Part shown: positions 8,376 through 17,809 of the stretch, piece by piece
Layout: each line of letters begins with the position of its first letter
Numbering within the stretch: position 1 is the stretch's first letter
Assembly (NCBI GenBank): GCA_020186115.1
Contig: WSYJ01000169.1
Coordinates: 157,340-221,339 of the forward strand
Direction: 5' to 3'
DNA from: Histomonas meleagridis
Taxonomy: Eukaryota > Parabasalia > Tritrichomonadida > Dientamoebidae
Length of the DNA stretch: 64,000 nucleotides
Made by a program: the position numbers and the translations under genes
Notes under the pieces: generated by a model
What the model was told of the DNA's origin: nothing
Database searches by the model: none
What the model saw: only the letters and a program-made list of their open reading frames with translations

Positions 8376-11300
8376 ATGTCTCTCTTCGAAATTCAATTTA
8401 GAGCAAAAGCATTTCGAAATTGTTTCAATGGAGGAAGTGTGGGTCCTGCAAACGATCATATCAGGGTTCTTAGAGAACAAATGGATAAATATCGTGATAG
8501 TAATAAACCAAATTTTGAAGCTGCAGAATGGAAATTAGGAGAAGAAACACTTCGTTTTTATGAAGAAGTTAAAGATCTTATGGATTTAATCGCACCATTC
8601 AAGTCATATACATCAGTGATTTCTTTTGTTAAAAGTGAAAGATTAGGGGAAAAAATGAAAAACGTCAAGGAAAGGTCCATACCAAACAGTTTTCTTCGCG
8701 ACTATAAAGGGAGGTGTGAAAATGCTGTTGAAAAATGGAATCCAAATTTTGTCAAGCTTACTTCTGCTGACAATTACAAAGAAACCATTGAAGCTCATGA
8801 AATCTGCGAACAATTTCTTGAACATTATGATGAATATGTAATGTATGATCAAGTTGAAGATTTTGCACGTAACATCGGATCAACACTTGATAAGCAACTT
8901 AGAGAACTTGAAGACTGGACAAAACGTAATGCTCAAGTTCGAATCATGGATACTTGGGCAGATCTCAAATCAACAATGGAGAAAATCACCAGTCATCCTC
9001 ATTCTGACTTACTTCTTGAAAAGCCTCGCATCAAAGCTCTTTTACCCAAATACAAGTCATTTCATGAAACACTTGAAGGTGGTGCAATTGAAGATATGCA
9101 AGTTAATCAAGAAGCCCAAACAATGGTTCATTGGATCTCAGCTCCTTTAGATAAGTATCGCCTATATGTCAAGGCAAAACATAGTGATTGTGATTCGTTC
9201 CGTGATGTTGTTGCAGAACAAATTGAAAACATCCGTCAAAAGAATCCAAAAGTGCTTGAAACCCCAACGATCAAAACCGTCATTGAAGAATTTGAGAAAT
9301 TAAAAGAAGAACAATTCAACAATGATTTAATTATCTGGAAGACAAATAAAATATCATACTTCCAAAACAAGATGGAAGAATTTATTCGTGAATATCGTGA
9401 TGCTCAATCAAATTCAGATACGTCATTTCTAATTGATGGAATTCTTAGAAATGGCGAAGAATTCATGGAAAAATATGGTGGCAGATCAAAGATTTATTGG
9501 GAGAAGTATCCAGATATATTTTTAGATTTCGCAAATGATCCAGATACAGGATGTAAAGAACTTGTTGATGAATGGAATCAAATCATTGACTCACATAGTG
9601 GTTATGTTGATGAAGTTAACGAAAGAAAGAGAAGAGAGAAACTTAGTATAGAAGAAGCTGATGCAATTAGTGACCTTAAAAAAGCTATTGATGCATCAGT
9701 CGATATTCGTTCTGATATTGGATTCCCAAGAATCGAAAATGCATTAAGATATGCAAAAGAGAAAAATTATGAATTAGCTAGTGACGAACTTGATAACTTA
9801 ATTAGGAAATGTGAAGATGAAGTTATACCAATTATAAGAGATAGAATTAGATACGTCGAAATGGAAAGAGAAATGAATGACGGATTCAATAGCATTAATC
9901 AATATATTTCGACTGGCAACATAGGCATGGCACGTGATTTGTTGGAAAAAGTAAGATATATTGTCGATGACATTTCATTCTTGAAAAACGAAGAAGCTAA
10001 AGACACTTATGAAATGGCTTCAAGTAAACTCCAAGATCTTGATGATAGGATCAGTGAAATAACGCATCAAAGCGAAGCACAAGTGAATGAATCACTTGAA
10101 AACTTAAAGTCCTCAATCCCATCAACAAGTTCACCTTCTCCAGAACCAACGCCAGCACCTACACCAGCACCAATGCCAACATCTACTCCAGCACCAGCAC
10201 CTGCTCCACAACCTGCAGCAGCTCCAACTCCACAGCCAGAAACACCTCCTCCTGCAGCATCGTCACCACAACAACCACAGCAACAAATTCCAGCCGCTTC
10301 AGTACAAGCTGCTGGCGAATCATGGAGGCCATGCACCGAATTCACATTGCCAAGAGAAGTTATGAACAGCTTGAGCAAGCAAGGGCAATGGGCAGTCAAT
10401 GAGTGGCTGAAATATGTCAAAATCTTCAACAACATGGCAAACCAAGTTGATATATTCATTGATTCGATATATAATAATCGTCTTAAATCTGAACTTAGTC
10501 CAAGTAATATTGTACAATGGAAACAAAGCATTGAAAGCAACAGGTATTACTTACCAAAAGAAATTCTTCCACGTATTTCAGATGAAGAAACAAAAGAAAT
10601 CTTAACAAAGGCAGGAGTTTATGATATTATGATTGAAGAGCTTAAGTTAAAATTCGGCCTTAGACTTAATCAATTATTAAGTGATGCTCAAGATCTATAT
10701 CAATATATGAGCGATTTCATGGATCGTGATAAGTACACAAAACTTATTAAGGTATTTCCAACTGTCATCAGTATATTCACACAATATTTAAGAAACGTTG
10801 AAGATGTAATTAGATCATATGATATATTTGACGTACCACCAGTGCCTCATCTTGAGTCAGATATACGAAAAATGGCTACATCCACTCAACAAATTCTGAG
10901 GCAAGCAGGTTATAGTAATTCTGTTTATCGTTATACTGTTGATGAAACTTCAATTAATGGATTTAATGCTTATAATTTCGCTTATGCTCTTGATCAAGTA
11001 TTAAGTAACATTCGAAAAGATACAAGAAAGTTTTCAATGTTTCCAAAAATGAAGCCTTACTTCGATGATCTGCATCAAAAAGTTGAAGAGTTACAAAAGC
11101 AAATCTTCAAAGTTTGGTTCGATGCATTTGAAAGATATGCGCCACTTAAACCAGAACGTGGTACATTAAATAGCTTATTATCATACACTCGTTTAATCAA
11201 AGGTTTCGAACCACAATATACTGAACGTGCATTAGCATTAGAGAAATTAATCAAAGAAAACGCAGCAGCAAATAATGCTAAAATTGATCAATTGATTAAA

Positions 11301-11927
11301 GAATGGAATGAAGCACGTGAGAATGAGCATCAAGAAAGAGTTAAAGTTGTTATGGATCAAATCATTAAACCAATTGCATCAGGAGGTAAAGTTACAATTA
11401 ATGGAAAAGAATTTACTTATGACTTATCTGGTAGAACAACAATTATCTTTAGAGCAGTTTCAGGACCTGACTTATATAAGGTCGAATTTAAAGATACAGC
11501 TGATGCTAAATGTGAGAAATGGGGATTCTTCTGCTCAAGTAACGCTGATGAAAATCATTATGCAACACGTTTATGTCCACTCGGATTTTACTCCATTTTC
11601 ATCGATAAGAAGCCATTGATATTGGACAGACCACAAGATTGGGAAAAGGATATAATTTACCAAAGCGCCGACTTAGTCAATGAAGTTAAAGTCAATGTCG
11701 ACGAAGTGAATTATAATAATGTACAAGACCCAAGTGGTAAACTTAATAAAGTAATTAGGGCATTGGTGTCTTTCCATGAATCAAACAGAGATAAAATAAT
11801 GAGAATGTCGGCAAACGCTTTGGATGCAAAGGAAAAGCGTGAATACGAAGAAAGACAAAACGAACAAAGGAGACAAGAACAACAAAGATTAATGGACTTC
11901 ATCAAGTATGGAACCACATTCAATTAG
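8376..11927 (+). CDS. Large helical protein with Pro/Ala-rich hinge (unassigned, possibly cytoskeletal)
   Basis: 1183 aa, family not recognised. Residues 1-575 are highly charged and mostly helical, with several short coiled-coil-like stretches. Residues about 580-645 form a low-complexity hinge of Pro, Ala and Thr (repeats like PTPAPTPAP). Residues about 650-1010 are again helical. A compact region follows (about 1010-1090) containing paired Cys (AKCEKWGFFCSS) that looks like a small beta-rich domain, and the end is a Glu/Gln/Arg-rich helix. There is no signal peptide or membrane segment. Such long helical proteins are typical of trichomonad structural elements (costa, pelta, parabasal filaments), but this role is only a guess. 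The ATG is supported by an Inr 10 nt upstream. Confidence 0.8.
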   Translation: MSLFEIQFRAKAFRNCFNGGSVGPANDHIRVLREQMDKYRDSNKPNFEAAEWKLGEETLRFYEEVKDLMDLIAPFKSYTSVISFVKSERLGEKMKNVKERSIPNSFLRDYKGRCENAVEKWNPNFVKLTSADNYKETIEAHEICEQFLEHYDEYVMYDQVEDFARNIGSTLDKQLRELEDWTKRNAQVRIMDTWADLKSTMEKITSHPHSDLLLEKPRIKALLPKYKSFHETLEGGAIEDMQVNQEAQTMVHWISAPLDKYRLYVKAKHSDCDSFRDVVAEQIENIRQKNPKVLETPTIKTVIEEFEKLKEEQFNNDLIIWKTNKISYFQNKMEEFIREYRDAQSNSDTSFLIDGILRNGEEFMEKYGGRSKIYWEKYPDIFLDFANDPDTGCKELVDEWNQIIDSHSGYVDEVNERKRREKLSIEEADAISDLKKAIDASVDIRSDIGFPRIENALRYAKEKNYELASDELDNLIRKCEDEVIPIIRDRIRYVEMEREMNDGFNSINQYISTGNIGMARDLLEKVRYIVDDISFLKNEEAKDTYEMASSKLQDLDDRISEITHQSEAQVNESLENLKSSIPSTSSPSPEPTPAPTPAPMPTSTPAPAPAPQPAAAPTPQPETPPPAASSPQQPQQQIPAASVQAAGESWRPCTEFTLPREVMNSLSKQGQWAVNEWLKYVKIFNNMANQVDIFIDSIYNNRLKSELSPSNIVQWKQSIESNRYYLPKEILPRISDEETKEILTKAGVYDIMIEELKLKFGLRLNQLLSDAQDLYQYMSDFMDRDKYTKLIKVFPTVISIFTQYLRNVEDVIRSYDIFDVPPVPHLESDIRKMATSTQQILRQAGYSNSVYRYTVDETSINGFNAYNFAYALDQVLSNIRKDTRKFSMFPKMKPYFDDLHQKVEELQKQIFKVWFDAFERYAPLKPERGTLNSLLSYTRLIKGFEPQYTERALALEKLIKENAAANNAKIDQLIKEWNEARENEHQERVKVVMDQIIKPIASGGKVTINGKEFTYDLSGRTTIIFRAVSGPDLYKVEFKDTADAKCEKWGFFCSSNADENHYATRLCPLGFYSIFIDKKPLILDRPQDWEKDIIYQSADLVNEVKVNVDEVNYNNVQDPSGKLNKVIRALVSFHESNRDKIMRMSANALDAKEKREYEERQNEQRRQEQQRLMDFIKYGTTFN

Positions 11928-12350
11928 ACATTTAAATGTGTCCATAACTTAATAAAAAGTTGAGTTGATTCAAGAAAAATAAAATTCTTTGTGACTTTTA
12001 ATTGTTATTAAAAACATAACAACTATAAATTTTAAGAGTTTTTACAATTAAAATATTATGAAGCTAAAAAGATATTTATATTTTGTATAAAAAGTCTGCT
12101 TGTTAAATCGATTTTTTGAAAGCTTATTTTTCATTTTATTTTCCCGTATAGGACTTGATCTTGAGTTTAGGACTTATTCAGAACATCTACTAAGGGAAAA
12201 AAATCAATAAATACGAACTGATTGCTGTGATTTCAAAATTGAAATATATATGATCAACTCATAGAAAGTTTCCGATAGATAATTGAACACTTTACATATT
12301 TGGGAATTGAATTAGAACGATGTGTGATAGGAATAAACGTTTCTTAGAGG
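11928..12350. other. Intergenic, no feature seen
   Basis: AT-rich spacer between two plus-strand genes; only the 3' end of one gene and the promoter of the next are expected here. Confidence 0.5.
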
Positions 12351-13682
12351 ATGGAATGTAAGGTTGCATTGTTTTCACCTAAAGAAAAGGCAGTCATCGT
12401 TAATTTCGCTTTGACTTTCGATGGTTCTGATGTTATAATAAATTTTACAAAAGTTAATCAAAATTTATTTGCAAAATACTCAATCTTCGCTTTTAATACA
12501 TTTTCTGTAAATGAAGACGACAAAAAATGCATACTGCAGACAGATTCTTCGCGTTTAGTATTCTCATTTAATGATGATACAAGATGTTTAAAATTTATTT
12601 CACTCTTATCAGAAAAAGGAATACTTTCTCCAATACCAGGTAAACAATGCTCTTTTAATATTTCAAGGCCTAAATCTTTTCCCAATTTATCTGGAATAGT
12701 TAACAATTTATTTAACATAAAAAATAATTCAGCAACACAGCCAAATGGCCTTGAAACTGGTGTCATCGAGGCTTCCCTTCCATTTGCTGAATTAGCTCCT
12801 TTGAAAAAAGAGGATACCATCAATGTCAAATACTCCACTCTTCATTTTGCTCTTCTTAACATTTCAATGAATCTTTATCCAGACATTATAGCTGGTATAT
12901 TTCCTCCTACTAATACTACTCAACCTTTTGAAGATTATCTCAAAATTAAGAGTCAATGGCAACTTATCACTAAATCTGAATGGCAGCACAACTGCAACAT
13001 GCGTATTTTTGTTCATGATCTTGAGCATTGGCTTGGTGTTCGCTCAAAACAGCACACCGAAGAGTATAACCGTCTTTTCTTTAACGTTTCTCTGACACTT
13101 TTCTTCAGTTGTTTTTGTGAACTCAAATTCTCTGAAATATTTGCCACTTTTCTTGAAATTCTGTGCTTTACTTTCATCCGAAAGAAGCAAGACAAAACTG
13201 CTTTCTATGATTCCAGTGGTAAACTTCTTACTAGTGATGAAGCTGAGAACTGGGTCTTTTGGAGGATAAAAGGTTTGTGGAGAAAAATAACCAATATTCA
13301 AACATCTGAGTTAAATGATTCATTAGCCATTCGTTCTATTCTTCTTAACATATCACCACCAACACTAGAGATGCTTAATGAAAGGAACATAACATCGTTG
13401 AGCTTCGCGACTCGAAATTGCGTTTATCAAATGTTTGTAAAAGGAAGACCAAAACAAGATGCACTGCTTCTCGTGACTGCTGCTTTAGCATCAGAAGATT
13501 TGGTTAAGTTTAGACAGTACGCAATTGCTGTTGCGTTGGTTCTTCTACAAGGAAAACTTGAAGATTTGCCAAATGGAGACTTTGAATTGTTTTCACAAAT
13601 GTATACAACCGAAGTACAAAAAATTAATCCGAGAGTACTGTTGTATAATGTGGAAAAAATGTTTGCTTCATTTAGTGAATAA
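12351..13682 (+). CDS. Divergent TBC-domain-like protein (possible Rab GAP relative)
   Basis: 443 aa. Residues about 1-130 form a beta-rich N-terminal region, possibly PH-like. From about 190 the layout follows TBC domains: an entry segment (FEDYLKIKSQWQLITKSEWQ), a central AENWVFWRIKGLW resembling the 'E-A-F-W-x-F' motif, then PPTLEMLNERNITSLSF and a following helix. The Arg and Gln fingers (R-x-x-D and YxQ motifs) needed for GAP catalysis are not visible, so if it is a TBC protein it is probably not a conventional GAP. The assignment rests on motif order only; it could be an unrelated helical protein. Confidence 0.5.
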   Translation: MECKVALFSPKEKAVIVNFALTFDGSDVIINFTKVNQNLFAKYSIFAFNTFSVNEDDKKCILQTDSSRLVFSFNDDTRCLKFISLLSEKGILSPIPGKQCSFNISRPKSFPNLSGIVNNLFNIKNNSATQPNGLETGVIEASLPFAELAPLKKEDTINVKYSTLHFALLNISMNLYPDIIAGIFPPTNTTQPFEDYLKIKSQWQLITKSEWQHNCNMRIFVHDLEHWLGVRSKQHTEEYNRLFFNVSLTLFFSCFCELKFSEIFATFLEILCFTFIRKKQDKTAFYDSSGKLLTSDEAENWVFWRIKGLWRKITNIQTSELNDSLAIRSILLNISPPTLEMLNERNITSLSFATRNCVYQMFVKGRPKQDALLLVTAALASEDLVKFRQYAIAVALVLLQGKLEDLPNGDFELFSQMYTTEVQKINPRVLLYNVEKMFASFSE

Positions 13683-13983
13683 TTTATTAGTAAATTTGTT
13701 TCATGTTTAATTAATTAATTTGTTTTCTTCATAACAATAAAAAACTGCGTATAGTGCTGTAATAAAAAATCCAATATGCGTAATTTTGTGTTATCATAAA
13801 AAATGTTTTTACGATTTCAAAATTTTAGAAAAAAAAAATAATTTCATGCATAATCCTTTGAGTTTCATATGTATAAGTACTGTAATTGGCAATTTAAAAA
13901 TAAATATATATAAAAAGTGACTATTTGTAATGTATTCAATTCTGATTTAGTAAATCGAATATTGTTTTTCTGCTGGGTATATA

Positions 13984-15189
13984 ATGGGAAGCACCCAAAG
14001 CCAGGGAAAAGGTCCTTCAAAATATAGCGAAAATCTTCAAACATTAAAATGTATTGAACAAATAATTTATGACTTAAATGCAAATAATGTCAATGAATCA
14101 GTAGAATCAGCATTAAAATATTTCAATGAAGAATTATTATATTCATTTAATTTTATTATTTGCTCGATTGTATTTTCATATTTTGTATCAAAAGGTTTTT
14201 ATCATTTATGTTTTGACTATTTAAAAGTACTTGAAAAAAAAGAAAAAGAGACTTATAAAATTTTACATGATAATATCACAAATATTTGTGCTTTTATATT
14301 TTTGAATTCTTCACAAGAATCAAATTATCTTTATGAAAAAATGATTGAACATGATATTATTCATCCTAAAATTTTGGCAACAAAAAGAAGTCCATATTTC
14401 GCACATTATCTTTCAGAAGAAGAATATAATAAATTTCATGGCTTTAAAATTTATAATTATTTTTATGAAAACATTGATGAACTAAAAAAGAATGATTGGG
14501 AACTTCATAAGAAATTAATTAAAGAGGGACATAATCCGAATGAAATTGCGAAAATAATTCGAAATGATGAAATCGAAAAACTTCAAGAAATATCATCACA
14601 AAATAATTTTGATTTTAATCAAACAATTGAGCCATCACTTTATGAAAGATGCTCATTTGTTAATCAAGAAAATGTTTCATTAATTGATTATGCAGCATTT
14701 TTTTCATCTATTAAATGTTTTAAATATTTACTTATGAATGGAGCAAATGTAAATAACACAGGTAAATATGCAGTTGCAGGTGGAAATGAAGAAATTATTC
14801 ATTTATGTGAGCAGAATCATTCATCATTTGAAGGAGCATATGAAACAGCAATTTTGTTTCATAGAAATGATATCTTTAATTATCTTTATGAAAACAAAAT
14901 CGAAAAAATTAGGAATCTAGAAGATTTAGGAATTAAATGTCTTTTATATCAAAATTATGAGATTTTATTATTTCTTGAAAATGAAGGATTACAGGTTAAT
15001 AAAGCTCTTGTAATTAAATCTATTGAAACAGGGAATACATTTATGGTACAGTATTTCCATGAAAAAAATCCAATTTCTATAAGTTTTTTTGAAACTTCAA
15101 TAATTTTTGTTAATAAAGAACTATTTAACTACTTAATTAAAGAAAATATTATGAATATTTTCGATAAGAGTGATTTTATAATTAATTGA
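13984..15189 (+). CDS. DUF3447-ankyrin protein, N-terminal module (locus A)
   Basis: A 401-codon ORF with the N-terminal module shared by four loci here: a helical region of about 150 aa, then the DUF3447-type core LIKEGHNPNEIAKIIRNDEI ... SLIDYAAFFSSIKCFKYL ... GGNEEIIHLCEQNHSSF. The frame stops at 15187, where the first spacer begins. Ankyrin repeats resume in other frames downstream (15226-16078), so the protein probably continues if the spacers are skipped. The ATG follows the context GGTATATAATGG, similar to locus B. DUF3447 proteins are a large trichomonad family of unknown function, probably protein-interaction scaffolds. Confidence 0.8.
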   Translation: MGSTQSQGKGPSKYSENLQTLKCIEQIIYDLNANNVNESVESALKYFNEELLYSFNFIICSIVFSYFVSKGFYHLCFDYLKVLEKKEKETYKILHDNITNICAFIFLNSSQESNYLYEKMIEHDIIHPKILATKRSPYFAHYLSEEEYNKFHGFKIYNYFYENIDELKKNDWELHKKLIKEGHNPNEIAKIIRNDEIEKLQEISSQNNFDFNQTIEPSLYERCSFVNQENVSLIDYAAFFSSIKCFKYLLMNGANVNNTGKYAVAGGNEEIIHLCEQNHSSFEGAYETAILFHRNDIFNYLYENKIEKIRNLEDLGIKCLLYQNYEILLFLENEGLQVNKALVIKSIETGNTFMVQYFHEKNPISISFFETSIIFVNKELFNYLIKENIMNIFDKSDFIIN

Positions 15190-16078
15190 ATGTTTGTTTG
15201 AGTGTTAATATGCTTTTAAATTTTTGGAAAATATCCAAATTATTTCAAACAGCACTTATGTATGCATCTGTAAAAGGTCATATAGATATTGTTAAACTAA
15301 TTCTTGAACAAAAAGGAAATGATATTAATGCCAAAGACATTTATTTATTCAATTTAATATTTACTTTAATAATTTTTTCATATATCAAATTAATATTTGG
15401 GGTTTAATCAAAACATTTAATACAGTACTAATTTGGGCAGCTGAATTTGGTAAAATAGAAATATTTAACTTACTTCTTAAACAAGAAGAAATTGATATCA
15501 ATACTCAAAATATTTGTGTCTTTTACTTAAAATATGTTTTATGTACTTTATATTTCATAATTATATTTGGAAATTATTTTAAAAATTTCAAACAGCTTTA
15601 ATGATGCAGCATCAAATGGTTATATAGAAATGGTTAAATTACTTCTTGAACATAAAGGAATTGATGTTAATGCTAAAGATATTTATTCATTTTGTTTAAT
15701 ATTTATTGTAATAATTTTGGATTTCATTCTAATAATTGGAAAATATTCAAATTGTTTAGAACATCACTTATGTATTCAGTTGAAAATGGAGATATAGAAT
15801 TTGTTAAATTACTTCTTGCTTATAAAGGAATTGATGTTAATGCTAAAAATATTTATTTGTTTGATTTATTATTTATTTTAATAAAATTATGCTTGAAAAC
15901 ATTATTTGGAAATTATTTATACTGTTTCAAACAGCACTAATATGGGCATCTAAAAATTGTCGATGTATAGATGTAATTAAATTACTTGTTGAACATGAAT
16001 GCATTGAAATCGATCAAGATATTTATTTGTTTGAATTAAAGTTAGTTAATAACTTACAATCCAACAAAATAATGATTT
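15190..16078 (+). repeat. Ankyrin array with frame-breaking spacers (locus A)
   Basis: Five ankyrin repeats start (Thr codon of the TAL motif) at 15249, 15422, 15592, 15761 and 15931, with periods 173, 170, 169 and 170 bp. Each core (TALMYASVKGHIDIVKLIL, GNDINAKDI and similar) is open, and the spacers hold stops. (T)TTGG occurs 23 nt before the repeat start in all five. The third repeat has a 1-nt deletion just after ACAGCTTTAATG (about 15604), which accounts for the 169 period. The last repeat runs to TAA at 16076-16078. Confidence 0.75.
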
Positions 16079-16314
16079 AAATTTATTAAAAATAGAAGTG
16101 TAGTATTTCAGGATTCTTAATACTGTTTTTCATAAATTATGAGAAGGAAAATTTTCATTTTTTCATAAAAATTTATCCCAAGGGAAATTGCGATCACATT
16201 CGTAAAAATCAAATTACAACCAAAAAGTACAGTCACCAAAACATCAAAGACGATGTATAACAATAATAACCTTGTTGTTCCAAATTTTTTTTAGGAAACC
16301 AAAAACAACAAAAA

Positions 16315-16332
16315 CGATAACATATGTTATCG
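16315..16332. promoter_or_regulatory. 18-bp perfect palindrome with Myb-like half-sites upstream of eL37
   Basis: CGATAACATATGTTATCG is perfectly self-complementary and extends on the left to AACGATAAC. ACGATA-type words are Myb recognition elements in Trichomonas vaginalis promoters. The site lies about 120 bp before the ATG of a ribosomal protein gene, so a bound dimer or Myb pair is plausible. Confidence 0.5.
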
Positions 16333-16438
16333 GTACTAACGGTTGTCGTTTAGTTCAATGTGACATATGATTTTTGAGAATTTTTTTTTGACACACCTTT
16401 TTTCATTGAAATCAGAACATTAGGCGGTTATGGTCTTT

Positions 16439-16444
16439 CCTTTT
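16439..16444 (+). promoter_or_regulatory. CCTTTT core promoter element (M5-like)
   Basis: CCTTTT lies 6 nt before the eL37 ATG. It resembles the pyrimidine M5 element (CCTTT) that overlaps the transcription start in T. vaginalis genes lacking a strong Inr. Confidence 0.4.
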
Positions 16445-16449
16445 ATATA

Positions 16450-16698
16450 ATGGGTGCTGGCACTCCATCATTCGGTAAACGTCATAACAAATCACACACA
16501 ATATGCCGTCGTTGCGGAAGCCGTTCATATCACATTCAGAAGGGAAGGTGCGCTAAGTGCGGATATCCAGAAGCATCAATGCGTCATTACAATTGGGCCA
16601 AGAAAGCACATGCAAAGCGCACACAAGGAACTGGCCGCATGAGCCACCTCAAGAAGTGCATGAAGAAACTCCAAGCAATCTATGCTCCTAAGAAATAA
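16450..16698 (+). CDS. RPL37: 60S ribosomal protein eL37
   Basis: 82 aa, full length for a compact eL37. The start [17 protein letters not shown] matches the invariant 'GTxSFGKRxNKxHT' opening. The zinc-binding Cys pairs are CRRC (about 19-22) and CAKC (about 34-37), followed by YNWAKKA and the GTGRMSHLK motif. It binds 5.8S/25S rRNA in the large subunit. The coding sequence is clearly richer in G+C than its surroundings, as expected for a highly expressed gene. Confidence 0.97.
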   Translation: MGAGTPSFGKRHNKSHTICRRCGSRSYHIQKGRCAKCGYPEASMRHYNWAKKAHAKRTQGTGRMSHLKKCMKKLQAIYAPKK

Positions 16699-17809
16699 AC
16701 ATATTTTTGAGCAAATCATTTATGCAATGCTTTTTTTTGTTAAGACGACAACATTTACAGTTTGATTAATTTTGTTTATTTTAATAAAAACAAGTAACAA
16801 CGCATCAGTAATTACAATAATTATTACTAGCACTTTCATTAGTTTTAATCAATTGATTTGAAATATTAAAAATGCTGCTGAAAATGGTGATTGATCTTTG
16901 TGGTTCATAATTGATGTATTTAAAAAACCTAATTTTGTAGTTTTTTACCAATTTGGAGTACCCCTAATTTAATCGGCGAGGGATGGTACCATTTTTTAAA
17001 AAATTTGACAAATTATTAATTTGGATCCAAATTATTAGTTATTACAAACCCAATTATGCTCATTGATAAGAGTACATTTTAATTATGTTCAATGTTATTT
17101 GAATTTTAATATGAAACATTAAAATGCCAAATATAGTTACCTCAATTAAAAAATTCTCATTTCAAAATTGTGGTAATTTCACATTGTGCTTATATCATAT
17201 GTTGTGGATCCACATTCATAAACTTTATCATATTCCATAATTGCTTATAATTTCTCACTAATTAGTTATCACACGTACATAATCTTAATAAAATAAAAAT
17301 AAACTGATCCTAAGGTCTTGAATTAAATTTCAATACTTATTTTTTTCTCCAATTAATTTTTCATTTTTGAATGATAATATCTCAAAATTAATAGACTTTT
17401 GCATGCATTTAAGATTCATCATCAACTCTTTATTTAGAAGTTTCACATGATCAAATTAATCGTTTCATAGCTCTGATGCACATTAACAAATGAACTGCAG
17501 TGGAGCAATTGGAAAAAACCGAAAACACGATTGTAATATATTCAATTTCTCACTTCGACAGGAAAAAAATGCCAGGATAATGATATCGAAAAAAAATGCC
17601 AGGGGAAGCCAGTACTGGAAAACAAAGATAAGACGCATAGCAACAAAATATAAAATTTTATATTACAAGGCACAATCTCCATGTAAATTGGTAATCTATA
17701 ATAAAAATCATTAATTTCTCAAGAAAATTATTTTATTTCAGTAATAATTCTAATTTACGACAAAATAATTTGTTGCCAATATGGCATTTATTTTTATTTC
17801 GATTTAAGC
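16699..17809. other. Long intergenic region, nothing recognised
   Basis: About 1.1 kb of AT-rich sequence. A 74-codon ORF at 17490-17714 has no recognisable domain. It contains a short duplication of GAAAAAAATGCCAGG (about 17560 and 17590) and is probably chance. Confidence 0.5.

Larger units (their letters stand above)
16079..16449. other. Intergenic, promoter region of eL37
   Basis: It holds a perfect palindrome (16315-16332) and further Myb-like words (TAACGG at about 16337, GTCGTT nearby) before the eL37 gene. No coding sequence was recognised. Confidence 0.5.

Noticed and set aside
10067-10540. 157-codon minus-strand ORF, rich in Gly and Ala
   Set aside because: It is the antisense of the Pro/Ala hinge of the 1183-aa protein; low complexity explains its length.
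17490-17714. 74-codon ORF upstream of the GBP-like gene
   Set aside because: No recognisable domain, contains a short duplication, and lacks an Inr; probably chance.
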